DNA of 64,000 bases from Xiphophorus maculatus (GCF_002775205.1 NC_036445.1:6096802-6160801); one strand, 5' to 3'. Counted from the first letter of the stretch, positions 1-12,824 are shown. Numbers and translations: made by a program. Notes: a model not told the origin generated them from the letters alone.

Positions 1-1718
1 CTTTCTTTGCCTTGCTTCGCTTCCAGACATATTCTAATGTAGTTTACTCTAGACCCCACAAATAGCACCTCCACATCAGGTCCTCGAAGGATAAAAAGAA
101 GAAAAGAAACCCCCCATCCTGATGCTTTACCTGTGTGAGAGTGGCCATGTGGTAGGTTGAGGGTGAGTTATGGGGGTGGGGATGTTCACACGTTTGAGAG
201 AGGAAATGGATTAACGGTCACCGGGTGAAGAGTGGTACTGGGACGTCCATGTTGCCAATCAGATGTCATTTCTCACAAATAGTGTTCAAAATGTAAAATA
301 TTATACAGACATACAGCTTGTTTTTCAAATGGGACTGGGTGAGGGGTTTGCAGTTCACCAAAACCTCTGATTGTATTTTTCAAGAGCAGCGTATAAAGAT
401 TTAATCCTTGTCTTTTAGAAGCCCATTTCCAAAATGACTCCCATTACAATGAATTGAATGTTTTGTTGGGTTCCAATGAGTTTTGACCTACAAAGAATCC
501 AGACGTTTAGTTATAAGACACAAAAGGATGAAGCTTTGCTCCAAAATAAAATCAAAGAAACAGGATTACCGTTTTATCAAAGCAGATTTGCTAAATTACG
601 GCTGGCTGTTCTTATGTCAACAGTTTGCGGCCTGCGTGACAATATAATCTTACAATCCCACCTAGGGATTTGTTTTTTGAGGGGCTTCCCATGATGCTTT
701 AACCAGTCTGAGGTATTTATCCACAAACCTGTGCCACACCTTTTTTCTGTTTTATCTTTTATGCATTTGTTTTGGAGGTGGAAATGCTCTTTGCACATGT
801 TAAGGAGAGGACTCTTTTCTCTTCAGGTGACTGTGGCATCAATAAAAAGGCAGTTAAACATTCAAGCCTGCAGGCCCATTGTTTATTAAGTAAGCAGATC
901 CACCTAATGTCATCAAACTTATAACAAAGTGAAGTTATCAGCTCCTTTCCACAAAGATCTTGAGTGAAAACGATGGTATCAAAGTGAGATATTAGTCATT
1001 TGTGCTCCTTGTCAGTTTATATCTTTTCACATCTTTCTGCCAAACAACTATCCGAGGAATGTCACCCTGACCCCCAGCCTTCATAGAGAGATGCCTTGCT
1101 TGCCGTGTCACCCCACCCCCAACTCGAGCACCAACCCCTGCATCCTGTAGTTTAGGGTTAGTGGTGGTGGTCAGTGTGTTAGTGGAGCTTTGTGATGTGG
1201 GTGGGAAAAAAAGGTGGGGGTGGGGGCGGCAGTGTGGAATGCTGCTCCTCCGGTGAGGATGGGGGATGAGGAAGAGTAGAGGGGGGTGATTGAAGATTAT
1301 CCTCATCAGTTTTTTCTCCTAAATGCAGAAAAATAATACGGAAATTCAGCATTGGGTCTCCATCACTTTTGTAGTGCATGGTGATGTGAAAACTAGCTGT
1401 GGAGAAGGAATGATGAGCTTTTTATGGCTTGCTTATCTGGTTATAGGCATAACATACCAGATACTTGATAAGAGCGGTTGGGTTCTGATTTTAAACTGGG
1501 ATAAATGTTTGGTGGTCAGAGTTTGTACAAGCCAATGGTAGCCGTGAGCTAGTCAATATGGGCAAAATCATCTTCAATTTTTCCCACACAAATGAGTTGA
1601 AGAGAAATCAAGCACCCCTTCTTTCAGATTTACTGTGAGATAAATGATTTCCACACCTGGAGTTTCCCAAACCACAAGATGTTAAAGTTGAATGAGCTCC
1701 TGTTTTGTTGCCTTTCAG
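1..1718 (+). other. lin28a: lin28a intron, upstream part (no exon seen)
   Basis: This stretch precedes the first visible lin28a exon and ends in a pyrimidine-rich acceptor at 1711-1718. I searched for the first half of the cold-shock domain and did not find it, so the upstream exons lie outside the window. The stretch holds G-rich runs around 1199-1230 and 1260-1290. No open frame in it looks like a real gene. Confidence 0.7.
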
Positions 1719-4700
1719 AGCAAGCTGCACATGGAAGGTTTCCGCAGCCTGAAGGAAGGCGAAGCGGTCGAGTTTACCTTCAAGAAGTCATCGAAGGGCC
1801 TCGAGTCGCAGCGGGTTACTGGACCGGGTGGCATCCACTGTGTGGGCAGCGAGCGGAGACCCAAAGGCAAAAAGGTCCAAAAGCGCCGCTCAAAGGGAGA
1901 CAGGTACGTACTGGCAAACTGGGAGGTTTTAACACAACAGAGGTTTTAACTATTTCAAGGTTTTGAATAAAAGAGAGTGAGGGTAATTTGAAAAAAAAGG
2001 ACTACATCAAACCTCAGAAATGGAGAAAATGACCCCAAAGGGAGGGTTTTAAAGATGCTGCACAGGAAAAGAAATATTCCTAAATACTATGCCTGAAAAT
2101 TTCAGTGACAATATCAATCACATTTTTCAGACTCATTTTCCTTGACCATTTCTGTGTGCTGACCACTCTCCATAAGCTTTAGCACCTTAGCCATTAAAAA
2201 TACACATTGAGTGTTGACATTAATGGCTGATATCCTGCTGATTACATATATCATCAATTGGCAGAGCTTGAATCTGTTGATCTCGAAATATAATACGATG
2301 TCCAAACAGTCCATTAAAACGGCAATATTTCCCACAATAAGGCAAAAATGATTGCACATCCTTTTATTGTGGTTTCCTAGTTTTAACCCTTTATTACCTG
2401 AAGGCACCGATATCAAGATGTATCTACATGTTATAAATTGGGTTGTACATTCAATACAACCCTTTGGGCAAAACATTGTTTTTCTTTAAAGCCTGTTAAG
2501 TTAAATAATTAGACTCACAATTTCACTTCAGACTTTCTGTGAAACATTTAGTCTTTTTGCAATGAATAATTACTTCATGTGTCCTAATCTTGGAAGAATT
2601 TCATTAAAGACAATAACTGGCTAAGGCATAATGCAATACTAAGACCTCAGTCAGGGACGAAATAGTCTTTTGAACTGAGATTCGCATACAATTGTGTTGT
2701 TGTAAAGTGTAAAGTGATTTTTTTGTGTTCTGCTTGGATCTGATGTACAATGGTGTTGTAGTTTCTCTTCACTTTTGTGGCTTTCCCTGGATCCCAACCC
2801 CCCGCTTTGAGCTCTACCGAGGGTCACATCAGCAGGGCCTGACGTGTGACCTGGATCAATAACTGTTTAAATCTGCTCGTCCCTGGTGAATTCAGATCTG
2901 CCCACTTTCTCCCTCTTCCTACCAACCCTCCTCAATGCACAGAAGTTTTTCTCTAAATCCAAAATTAATCATGCAAAGACAGACTTTAGATTTCCCTTTT
3001 ACTTTTCTCAAGATAAGATGCAAGTTTGTTGATTAGTATAGGTGATTTTGTTTGGATTTAACTTGATGCACACATGGAGGTATCCAATAATCCAGCAAAC
3101 AACTCACACACTGTAACTTTATCCAAATCCATGTTTTGAGAGTAAAAAGAAAGATTTAATCTAACTGGTGCAAAGGCAGAAATAGCATAAAGGGATTCAT
3201 TTACAAAGCCAGAATTAAAATGTAGCTTTATCTTAAGATCCAAAGATGGACTACAAGGTAACTATGTGGCTCTTATCAGGAGAAACTGAAGGAGCTAAAG
3301 AGATCAGTGTTTGCAGATCACTCCGAGCGTCAGTATGATGCAAGGTTAGAGGTGTATCAACTTCACCACATGTCAGTTGTGATTACAACCAGAGCGAAGT
3401 GAGTGTGAGAACAGAGATCATTATGGCCTCAAAGAGTCCTGGGAGGCCGTCATGGTTCAATACTTCGCCACAGACCTCTCTGATTCATGGATAAGGTGCG
3501 TTTTCTCTTCATCACTTTGTGTTATGCAACACTGGATTGTACTCCATGAATTGGGATGTGATTAACTGATGACCTTTAATTAAAAAACAGTCTGTTTGTA
3601 TATAAAATAGAAGCACTGTGAAGCATCTGTGAAGCAGTTCTGACTTTGTATCTTATTTAGAGAGAGTCGCTGTTCTAGCTTGGTTCAGATCACTGATAAA
3701 CTCACATATCACTTTGCAAACGAGAAAAGTTCCTGTTCATTTAATTGATAACAGATGCAGGAGCCCAGGAAAGGGGCGTTAAGGGTCATAGTTGTCATAG
3801 CAACCGTGTATGAATAAAAGGAAGAGGGCTGGGGGCTTGGATGGGATTGGAGGGAGGTTGGAGGTCAGGGTTCAGAGGTCATTACTGCAGCTTTTTTAGA
3901 CAAAGGGACCACTTCCACTTTCCTCCTGATGGATGCTGATGTGAGGAGCCTCTGTGATGGTGACGGTATAGACCTTGACACCACTCAAACAGCCAGGGCC
4001 ACAAAGCCAACCTGACCCCTCAGCAGCCGCACCGTCCAAACCTCATCTGCTGCCACAAAGGTGGCCGGGGGGTCCAGGGAGGCACCGAGTAACTGCCCCA
4101 CGCCTACCACCCATCTGTCTTCCACCCCTGTACGCGTGGCCATTCTATAAATGATGTCCAAACAGCGGTGGCCGATGGCAGCCTGATGCCTTCAGCTGAC
4201 CCCCATGCATAGAGTCTAACTAAAGTTCAATGGTGATGACACTTGTGCCACACTTTGATTGAACTGGCCTCAACTGGAAGCTTCTCTGGGTGACAAGCTG
4301 ACAAATAGCACAAACTGTACAACTTAAAGAAAAGCCTCCAGTAACTTCGCCAAACTGCTTGCTAAAATATTGCCTTTAATTGCAGTTGTTTCCTAACCTG
4401 CGATTATTTCAGTGACAAACAGTTTTGAAATTTTCTTAAATCTTGTTCTCATGAAGTTCTGCACCATCCCCTCAAATGCCCTTTGAATTGGTGAGTTATG
4501 TAAAAATTCAAGCTAGGGTTTAGCAGGTGGAATATTGCCATCTAGAGGCGGAAATGTATAATTTAGAATCCTTGAGTAAAAACGGCCCCAAGTTACTTTA
4601 TTGAAATGTTTCTTCAGGAAGATTTACGTATTTTTTGACTTAATAAAATTTTTTTTTAGTAAAGTAGAAAATTTGGGGGAGATTTTAAAGGAAAGTTGCG

Positions 4701-5869
4701 ATAATGTTTTCTGTAAAACACACAAATAGAAAAGTAAAATGTCTCTTTGAGGCATCTATGATTAATATTGCATAATTTATTGCATTAAAATATTATATTA
4801 ATAGCAACTTCAAGATATGCTAACTCGGCCCTGATACTGGTGAAATTAGCTTATGGTGCTGGTTTGCATTATTGAAATATTATTGTAATTTTGTGGCCAG
4901 CTTGGCAAAAATCTGCTTTTACAAAGAAAAAGGCTCAAATATACACGCCTCTTCAGATTTTTTTGCATTTTTTCCATTTACAACCACAAAATTTAACCAC
5001 AAGATTGTATGTACTTGGATTTGTTGTAATAATAACAGTTGAAGGAACAAGATACATATTTTTTCTTTAACATAAAAATCTGAAAAGTGCAAAGTGCACC
5101 GCTGTTGATCCAGCTTTACTCTGATATGCTTAAATAAAATCGAGTGCCTTCAGAAGTCACTTACCTTGTAAGTAATTTCTGTGTAATTTGTTGTAAGTTT
5201 AATTACAGCTGTTCTGCAAATATAGAAATGGCATGATGAAGGTCAGGGATAATGTCGAGACGTTTAACACACCGAAGTGAGTTATGAAAACAATATCCCA
5301 AGCTTGGGGCATCTCAGTGTTGACTTCCCAACCCATTATCCAAAAACAGAAAGAGAATCCTACACCTGCAAAGCTACCAAGATATGGCCATCCAACCAAA
5401 CAGATGGAGCTAAGGAGGAGAACATTAGTTAGAGAAGCTGAGAAAGTGGTGTTGCAGAGATTCACAGCTAACCCAACATGCAAAACCCTTACATGTCATG
5501 ATGATGTAAACCCAACAAAACGTTCTGACATGTTTCGCATCTTATAGTGTCCATACTTTCTCAAAACAGCAATTTCATTCCATTGGATGCTCACAATCTG
5601 TTCTTTCTCAGGTTTATGTCAAAGGTAAACTTCATGCATTCTCTTGTAGATGTTATAACTGCGGAGGCCTGGATCATCACGCCAAAGAGTGCAAGTTACC
5701 ACCCCAGCCCAAGAGGTGCCACTTCTGCCAGAGCATCGAGCACATGGTCGCCAGCTGTCCAGTAAAAGCACAACAGTCCTCACCGGTTTCTCAGGGAAAA
5801 CCGTCCCCCTTGAAAGGAGACGAGGAGGAACACAGCCAGCCGGCGCCACCTCCTGAAACCTCTGATTAA
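1719..5869 (+). CDS. lin28a: LIN28 homolog A, C-terminal half (last two coding exons)
   Basis: LIN28A binds RNA in cytoplasm and nucleus, blocks maturation of let-7 microRNA precursors and supports stem-cell and early developmental programmes. Exons are 1719-1903 and 5650-5869 (stop TAA 5867-5869). The first encodes the second half of the cold-shock domain (SKLHMEGFRSLKEGEAVEF) and the basic linker ending KKVQKRRSKGDR. The second encodes two CCHC zinc knuckles with C-X2-C-X4-H-X4-C spacing (CYNCGGLDHHAKEC and CHFCQSIEHMVASC), then an acidic, proline-rich tail ending PPPETSD. The intron is phase 2, and the Arg codon is split across it. The match to vertebrate LIN28A is close throughout, including the exon junction before SKLHMEG. 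The N-terminal part, with the first half of the cold-shock domain, is outside the window, so this gene is partial only because of the window edge. LIN28B is less likely because the tail is short. Confidence 0.96.
3791..3804 (+). promoter_or_regulatory. RFX-type X-box candidate in lin28a intron
   Basis: The sequence GTTGTCATAGCAAC is an inverted repeat that differs at two positions from the ideal palindromic RFX site GTTGCCATGGCAAC. It sits at the upstream side of the GC-rich block. Function is inferred from the motif only. Confidence 0.35.
4950..5480 (+). mobile_element. Tc1-like DNA transposon fossil
   Basis: This is a decayed plus-strand remnant of a Tc1-like element. At 5284-5430 the frame reads KTISQAWGISVLTSQPII, then AKLPRYGHPTKQ and a basic LRRRTLVREAEK segment. 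These parallel the paired helix-turn-helix DNA-binding region and the GRPxK-like hook of Tc1 transposases. Upstream sequence (TGCCTTCAGAAGTCAC, then ACAGCTGTTCTG) also matches the usual 5' part of teleost Tc1 copies. No catalytic DDE domain is present, and the copy is dead. Confidence 0.7.
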
Positions 5870-6613
5870 ATGGGAGATTGAGCCTCGCCGAAGCACAGAA
5901 GCCAATCAAATTGCTTCGACGGTTGAGAGAGGGGACACAATTCTCCTCCCTAGCTGTTGAAGCTGTTTTTGGAATTCCCTCAGGTTAAAAACACTCATGA
6001 AGAATGTTTTCTTTATTATTTTTTTATTTGGTGTAACACTCAGGAATAATGCTTCATTGTTGCACTCAGGAAGTTTAAATGTATGAATTCTTGCTACCAG
6101 GAAAGGTATTCCAAAAACATTGGAATACATGGAGATAATACTGAATGGTATTCACAGGCATTTGCAGATTTCTTTTATGTAACTGCACTTCCCTTGTGAG
6201 CTGTATTAATCAATTTTGTTTGCATTATACTCAATGTGTTGAGAATAGACCTAAACTTTTGCTGCCTTACTATTCAGTATCCTTCCTGACTGTTACACCT
6301 TTCTGTCGACAAAGCACAGATGTACCGGACAGTGTCCCTGTGATGAATGTTAGCTAATGGGTTGTGTGGGGAGGGAGGGACGGGGTGTTGATTTGGAAAC
6401 AAAAAAACAAAAAAACACAAAACGGGTTTAAGGGTATAGGTATAGGCAATGCACTGTTGTGAGATTTGCCAATATTGCTGTTGACCATCCAGATTTCTGG
6501 GGCCAAATGAATGTCAGACCAAAAAGTGTTTTCTGGGTTTTGGTCAGTTATTTTTTTTTTTATACTTTGATTTTTATCTTTTTAGTACTCAGCATTTTGC
6601 TGGCTGTTCTGGT

Positions 6614-6621
6614 CTACCTCA
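6614..6621 (+). promoter_or_regulatory. lin28a: let-7 seed match (8-mer) in lin28a 3'UTR
   Basis: CTACCTCA pairs with let-7 nucleotides 2-8 and carries A opposite nucleotide 1. let-7 repression of LIN28 through its 3'UTR is an established feedback loop, so a strong site here is expected. Pairing outside the seed was not evaluated. Confidence 0.7.
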
Positions 6622-8187
6622 CTAGTGCATGTTAGGTCTGATATTTATAGATATCTGATTTTAGTTGGGATTAAATCAAATCCTTTTTGCACTACAGAAT
6701 GTATACAGGATGAAAACTATCCATCATATACCATCATAAAGAGTAACTCATCAACCTGACCTGCAGCGATTCAATTTCACACTCTGCTGCACTGTTCGCG
6801 TGTATTTTAAGACCTGAGAAATTAAAACCACCTTGTGGTTGTTGGGTAAAACCATGTGGTCAATAGACTTCTACAGCACTCTTTTCATTTCAGCCAAATC
6901 TTGACAGCACAAAACCAATATTCTCACCTCATCAGAGTCTCATTCTGTTGATTTGTTTCCTGTCACGATGTCCAAACATCAGAAGCTTGCAGAAAAGTCC
7001 CCGATGTCCTGACAATGTTTAAAATTATATGATCCCTGGCCTACAGAGGGCAGCACAATGCTGCTGTTTGGCTTGAATTCAGTTAGTCTTCATTTCTGAG
7101 TTTTCTTAGACACTTTCATCTCTCTTTGAACATCTCTCTTTCTGTCTTTACTGGCTGATCTGTAAAAGTCCGTTGCTTTATGACTATTTTAAGTTGGATT
7201 TGACTGAATTTTCTCAGGATTGAATTATACGTACATAGCATAAATATTTGAGCTTCTACTGAGTTACTGAGTGAGGGCTCCAGCTTTACTCTAGATGCTT
7301 AAAATTAAAAACAGAAATGAGGCAAAAATCGGACATGATGTTTCTTGTGAGCTAGCTGCTGCTGTTATTTTTTTATGTCCAGTTTGATCTATTTCTAGGT
7401 AGATATTTAAGACACTGTGTAGGCTTTTAACTCAGGAGCACCCAGCCTGCAAGGAGAAGCATGTAGACCTAGCTAGTCAAACAGCATATTACTCCCATTT
7501 TACAGGAGATGCTGACTGATACTTTAACACCCAATTAATATATATGTAAAATTATTCTAGAGCCTTTTTAAGAAATGCATACTACTTATTTATTTTCATC
7601 CGAAAGCAGTGCATCTTCACCCTGTGCTCCTTTTGAAGCCTGCCAGCAATGAATGTTTGAGTAGAGATCATCATATAAAACACAAATGGGTCGGTGAAAG
7701 CTTGAAAAAGATCTGGTTTACAATCTTAACATCATGGTACTCTTGCTGCTGTGTACATATGTGCTTGAAAGATCATTCCCTTAATTTAATTTGGCCTGAA
7801 TGCAAGGTAACAGTACTATATTGCAACATAAGAATATGAATATGCAATACATACTGTGCAGGTACATAGAATAATGAAGACTGATCTAAACTGTGAGGAT
7901 TTTCTTTTTCTTGTTTATCCTTGTTGTTTTGTTGTTTTGTTTTAGTATATTATTTTTTATGCTCAATGAGCCTTTTAGGAGAAAAGCTCATTGTTATTCC
8001 TATCTATGCCAAACCCAATGCAATGCCACTCTGCTCTAATCATGTGTAAGATGCATTAATATGTTTTCTATATTTCATTTTTGTTGCGCCTGGACATGTT
8101 TAATGTTTTTATATAAGATTTTAATGTTTTTACATGCTATGAAAATACCTCCTCTTAAGCTCACCTCAGGAATTGTTAATCTGAAAA

Positions 8188-8195
8188 CTCAGGGA
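8188..8195 (+). promoter_or_regulatory. lin28a: miR-125/lin-4 seed match (8-mer) in lin28a 3'UTR
   Basis: CTCAGGGA pairs with miR-125 (lin-4 family) nucleotides 2-8 and ends in A opposite nucleotide 1. lin-4/miR-125 control of lin-28 is known from nematodes to mammals. Confidence 0.65.
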
Positions 8196-9372
8196 TGGTT
8201 TTAGATTGAATTTGAGGAGTCAGTGTTCACTCCAGAACAAGCTAGGATTAAATGCTCATTTAACAAAATGTGAAAAATGTAACAAAGAAGCCAAACTACT
8301 GAAAATGGCTTTGTGAGTGTCTTGATGCTCATTTTGTTTTTTTAAACATGGTGAAAATTTATTGGCAAATTTTTAAAACTTTTGGTCAGGAAAGCAATCT
8401 TGCCCTAACATTGTATATCAACACAGAGTAATGGTGTTTTTTACATCTCCTTTGCCTAATATGAAGAAAGTGTTCTACTATTGTTGTATTCTTTCCTCTG
8501 TAATCGTTGTAGATTGGGATAAAAGTAGGATATTTTAAAGGGACTGGGGCTAGTAGTATATAATCGTTGTCTCATCTCAACACGTTGATAATTGGTGTTT
8601 CAGACTATCAATGCTTATGACAAAAAGAATGTGCCACAAATGACTTAACACACAAATAACTTATTTGATTCCAAGTGGATTTTCCACAAATTCAGAATGT
8701 GTGACGTTAAATCATTCAAAAGTATGATTTAGTTGTTGAATCATTTCACTCAAGAATTATTGGAATGCAAGACCTTACATTAAGTGAATATCTTTCATTT
8801 ACAGTGCCAGTATATACATCAATTTTAGCAATTCACTCTCTTTTCCTTATTTGTCACTTATCTGAGCACTGAACTTCATTTGTTAAACTGACTTAGGCAA
8901 TGTTTACATGTAATTCTCAAATTTGGAGTAAGTTAAACTGCTATTAAGGGTTAGGAATTAATTAGTTGTACTTTGCTATCTCAAATTATAACATTGAACC
9001 TCAGAAGTTATAAAAACCTACAAATTTATTGTCAAGTACTTGGTTCCTTTAAAGTGCATCAGCTTGTACGACTAGCCCAGGGTAACGTTTGAAGCAAATC
9101 AAGGCATTTTAATAGTTTTTCTTTTTGTATTCATGTTGTTTTTGACCATCAGTCAGTTCATTTGTGGTGTTATTGTATTTTATAAGACATATTTCTACAG
9201 AGCTACATCAGAAAAATGTGCATTTACTATTAATGAATGTATTAGTATTTACTGTCATAAAACTCGCAATTATCTGTAACTCAGGAAATTTAATGATTAT
9301 AGTCTGTCAGTGATGAGCAGCATGTGAGATTTTCAAAGTAGTTTCTATATGTAAAATGTTGCTTCATTTCAT

Positions 9373-9378
9373 AATAAA
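9373..9378 (+). terminator. lin28a: Poly(A) signal, lin28a
   Basis: A canonical AATAAA lies about 3.5 kb past the stop codon and is followed by a T-rich stretch. It is the likeliest end of the lin28a transcript. A further let-7 7-mer at 9513-9519 would lie beyond it. Confidence 0.55.
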
Positions 9379-10726
9379 CTTGTCAATATTATTTTCTTGC
9401 AGCTTTTCATTTTAAAATCTATGTCGTCGAGAGTCCTGTTTTGTTACTTCTGAAGTCAACTCGGTGACTACAATCAAAAGCAATGTATTTATCATGCTGT
9501 TACATATTCTGTCTACCTCTTGTACACATCACATGAACTTTAATACATAGAAAATACATATAGGTTTTAATGTAATTTATGCATTTCCAAAATTTAAAAC
9601 AATAACTTGCTGTCAGGAGAAAGACTTGGAAAAAAAAAGGTAATTAGAGTAGATACTAATTGTTATCTTATTTTCTTTTCTTAAGTATTTCTTATTTATT
9701 TTTGACCAGGAAAGATCCAGATATTTAAATTTTCACAAGAGTGCTGACAATATAAAAGCAGCTCACAATGCAGCTGAAATATAACACTCAGAGTTGACAC
9801 AGTAAAGAACATAAAAAGGTTTTCATTTGCAAACTTATCAATTTATATAAAAAGGTTTTACAATGTTGAAAGATTGTGATATAAATTCAACTCAATATGG
9901 AGCTGATTCTATAAAGTATAATATCTGAAGGCTTAACTACTAGCTACTTGGTGCATTTAATAGGAATAGGCAATATACATAAACCTGAAACTACTGCACT
10001 TTTGAGGAAATAGGATTTTTAGTATGAAGGAAGAAAGACCCTCCCATTCAACATAAGAATACAACATGGTATGAAAAACATAAATTGGTAGAGTGTACCA
10101 AGTGTATGTTGGCACTGTGGACATACAGGACACATGAGACATAAATGTAGCATATATACAAATCGTCCACCAGCTCTAAAAGAAAATATGATTCTAGAGC
10201 AGTTTTAACTTGCTTTTTTACCAACTGCTTGATGTATGAGAATCAGCAGTCAGTATTCTTCCTTTTTTTTTCAGACGCTAGCTCTGTCCTCAAAACAGAA
10301 TAAGAACACTAAACTCAAGAGTACATTTGCAGTATTGTCAGCATAAAAATATTTTTAAAACCTGGTAGTATGTAACATTTATTAGAGAACTTGTCTCTGC
10401 AGAATACTTTTAGCTACAGGGAGCTACAGCATATACCCTTAGTTTGAGTTTTTGGCTTAGTTAAATAGGTTCCACTACTGACATAAATGTCAAAAGATTA
10501 AAAGAGGTCAATGACAAAAGTTGCCTTCCACCTCCTAGAGCTGTTGTGTACTCTTTTCTAAAGCCAAACAGTTTTTATTTATTTCACTAGATATGCACAA
10601 ATGTGATTTTTTTCTTCTTTTTTTTAAAGTAAATTAAAACAAATTTAAGCCTTCTATATCTTATGTATAGAAGATATAGAAGTCAGTTTAACTTCTATAT
10701 CTTATGTTCTTTATGTTATGTTTTAT

Positions 10727-10765
10727 GTGTTACGCACAGTTACTGAGGGTAACTGCGTGTAACAC
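10727..10765. repeat. Near-perfect inverted repeat
   Basis: The arms GTGTTACGCACAGTTAC and GTAACTGCGTGTAACAC flank a 5-base loop and pair over nearly all of 17 positions. The left arm is lost in the second tandem copy. It may be a terminal structure of a small DNA element. Confidence 0.6.
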
Positions 10766-11040
10766 AAACCCTGTAAATTCTAGACACTAACAGGTGCCAT
10801 AAAATTGCACAAAAATCTGTGAGGGACGGTGGAGTCCCAGAGCGAACTTCCGTGAGAGGTGTACGGAGCCTAGTGCCGGAAGAAAAACAGCGAGTGACTG
10901 AGGGTAACTGCGTGTAACACAAGCCCTGTAAATTCTAGACCCTAACAATTACCATAAAATTGCACAAAAATCTGTGAGGGACGGCGGAGTCCCTGCTCGA
11001 AATTCCGTGAAAGAGGTGTACGGAGCCTTGTGCCAGAAGC
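10741..11040. repeat. Tandem duplication, two copies with 155-bp period
   Basis: Two similar copies lie head to tail (about 10741-10887 and 10896-11040). Landmarks repeat in order: CTGAGGGTAACTGCGTGTAA, CCTGTAAATTCTAGAC, CATAAAATTGCACAAAAATC and GGTGTACGGAGCC. The copies differ by scattered substitutions and small indels. The sequence does not resemble a family I can name. The start of copy 1 is part of a hairpin (10727-10765). Confidence 0.8.
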
Positions 11041-11169
11041 CCATTAAAATGCTGTCTATATCGTTTTAAACTGTGTGATTGTGAGAGTGAGTGGGAATAA
11101 AAATAGCAATAGGTATTTTGTTCCATATAACATAATAGGAGTGTAACAGGTAAATATTTTATGGATGCA

Positions 11170-11370
11170 AACTCGACTAAAAACCCACCTGTTTAGGATT
11201 GTATTTGAAATGTAATCAATTACAGATTTATGATGGAATTTGACTTAATGTCGCGTTTTGATTGTTGATTCTATGTTGCATTGTGTTTCTGTGTTTGATA
11301 TGATGTAAAGCACTTTGAAATGCCTTGCTGCTGAAATGTGCTATACAAATAAAATTTGATTGATTGATTC
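11170..11370 (+). mobile_element. LINE 3' tail (non-LTR retrotransposon)
   Basis: The tail of a non-LTR element ends in ATACAAATAAAATTTGATTGATTGATT. A nearly identical copy lies at 45340-45630, where the upstream part still encodes the end of a reverse-transcriptase ORF. Here only the last codons of that ORF remain. It is a 5'-truncated insertion. Confidence 0.75.
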
Positions 11371-12472
11371 TTTGTTTCTGATGCTCTTTCAACACAACTA
11401 CTTTGGAATATGAAACGTGCTAAAAATGGTGCATTGCTACATTCAATTTGTTTCTCTTTGACATGTTTCCTGTTGCTGGTGCAGCACAGCCCACTGGGCC
11501 AACTAATCTGACCTTTCACTTCTGAATTCTTTAGTAAAATGACTCCTTTCATGTATTTATTGCAATGTCTTTTTTTGTAATGTCCTTACGAAATCTTGTG
11601 GGAGTGAACTGACTCATGTCAGGGCTCTTTTTGGGACTTTGCCCATGTATTGCACATTCCTTTACTACATTTAGAAATAATATTATAACAAGAATTTTTT
11701 TATTCAACAGCCCTAAAATACGAAAACAATAAATAAATAGACTTAAAACAAAATCTGCAACAAATCCTCAATATTCCCAAGTAAAAAGACTCCTTGCCCC
11801 TACTTTGTGGCTCTTCAGCTTACATTTATGGGTGGGAAGCTTCAATTGTTTATCTGTTGTAGGGAAAATGCAAGGGAGCGTGACTCTCTTGCCCTTAAAA
11901 CTGAGATTGCACAAGAATTTGAATAAAATGAATACGTTGTGTTTAGTAAATACAATCCCAAACTTTGGCAGTTCTTTCATAATTGGTGGTGAGTGAGTCC
12001 TTCCTTCTGTTGCCCTCCAAATAATCAAAATGAAGAAAACCACAAAGCACATAAAATATTCCCCCTTCTCAGCAACAAGCAGGGGATGTTAATGCCCCCA
12101 TTGATTACAAACAGATAGATTTATTTATTTATGATATATCTATTAGCTACCTTAGCTATACCTATCAATAAGTCCTGATGAATTCAATCCATTTGGTAGA
12201 TCACAGCCATTTCTTGAGGAAATGCATTAAAATCTTGATGACAGTAAATTTTTTCTTTTACCAATAAAGGAGTTGTCGTTTTTTGATCAGAACCTCTGAT
12301 AAAGACACTGCTTTGATAATCACTTGATGAGGATGACATTAAATTAGCCTCCAATAATAAAGCGAAGAATTTCTATGATATTTTTGACAAGGATATGTCA
12401 CTTAAATCCCATTCTAAGCAAGTTTTTAGGACTTTCTTATTTCATCTCCGGAATATTGCCAGAATCAAACTA

Positions 12473-12661
<189 letters not shown>

Positions 12662-12824
12662 GAGTGGCGGAAACTGGCTTCCATAAGGTTCACGTTTCAT
12701 GAAGTGAAAAAACAATAAATTAATTTCTCTCGACTTTGAGACAGAGTCAGGTAGTACCGCGAATATCCATTAGGGGCGCTAATCTCTATTTATATTTTCA
12801 ATGACAACCTCGTGCAAAACAAAC

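Larger units (their letters stand above)
1904..5649 (+). other. lin28a: lin28a last intron
   Basis: This intron of about 3.7 kb separates the linker exon from the zinc-knuckle exon. Most of it is AT-rich. A more GC-rich block at about 3760-4200 contains an RFX-like X-box at 3791-3804 and is a candidate regulatory island. A decayed Tc1-like element lies near its 3' end (about 4950-5480). Confidence 0.7.
5870..9378 (+). other. lin28a: lin28a 3'UTR (inferred extent)
   Basis: About 3.5 kb follows the stop codon without coding potential and runs to an AATAAA at 9373-9378. A long 3'UTR is usual for LIN28A. It contains an 8-mer let-7 match, an 8-mer miR-125 match and a weaker 6-mer let-7 match at 8146-8151. 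An ATTAAA at about 6823 could give a shorter form. The end is inferred from the signal, not from transcript data. Confidence 0.65.

Noticed and set aside
5284-5547. 87-codon open frame inside the lin28a intron
   Set aside because: Its sequence is a decayed Tc1 transposase DNA-binding region, not a host gene.
10741-11040. CRISPR-like or regulatory repeat array
   Set aside because: There are only two 155-bp copies without regular spacers, in a vertebrate genome.
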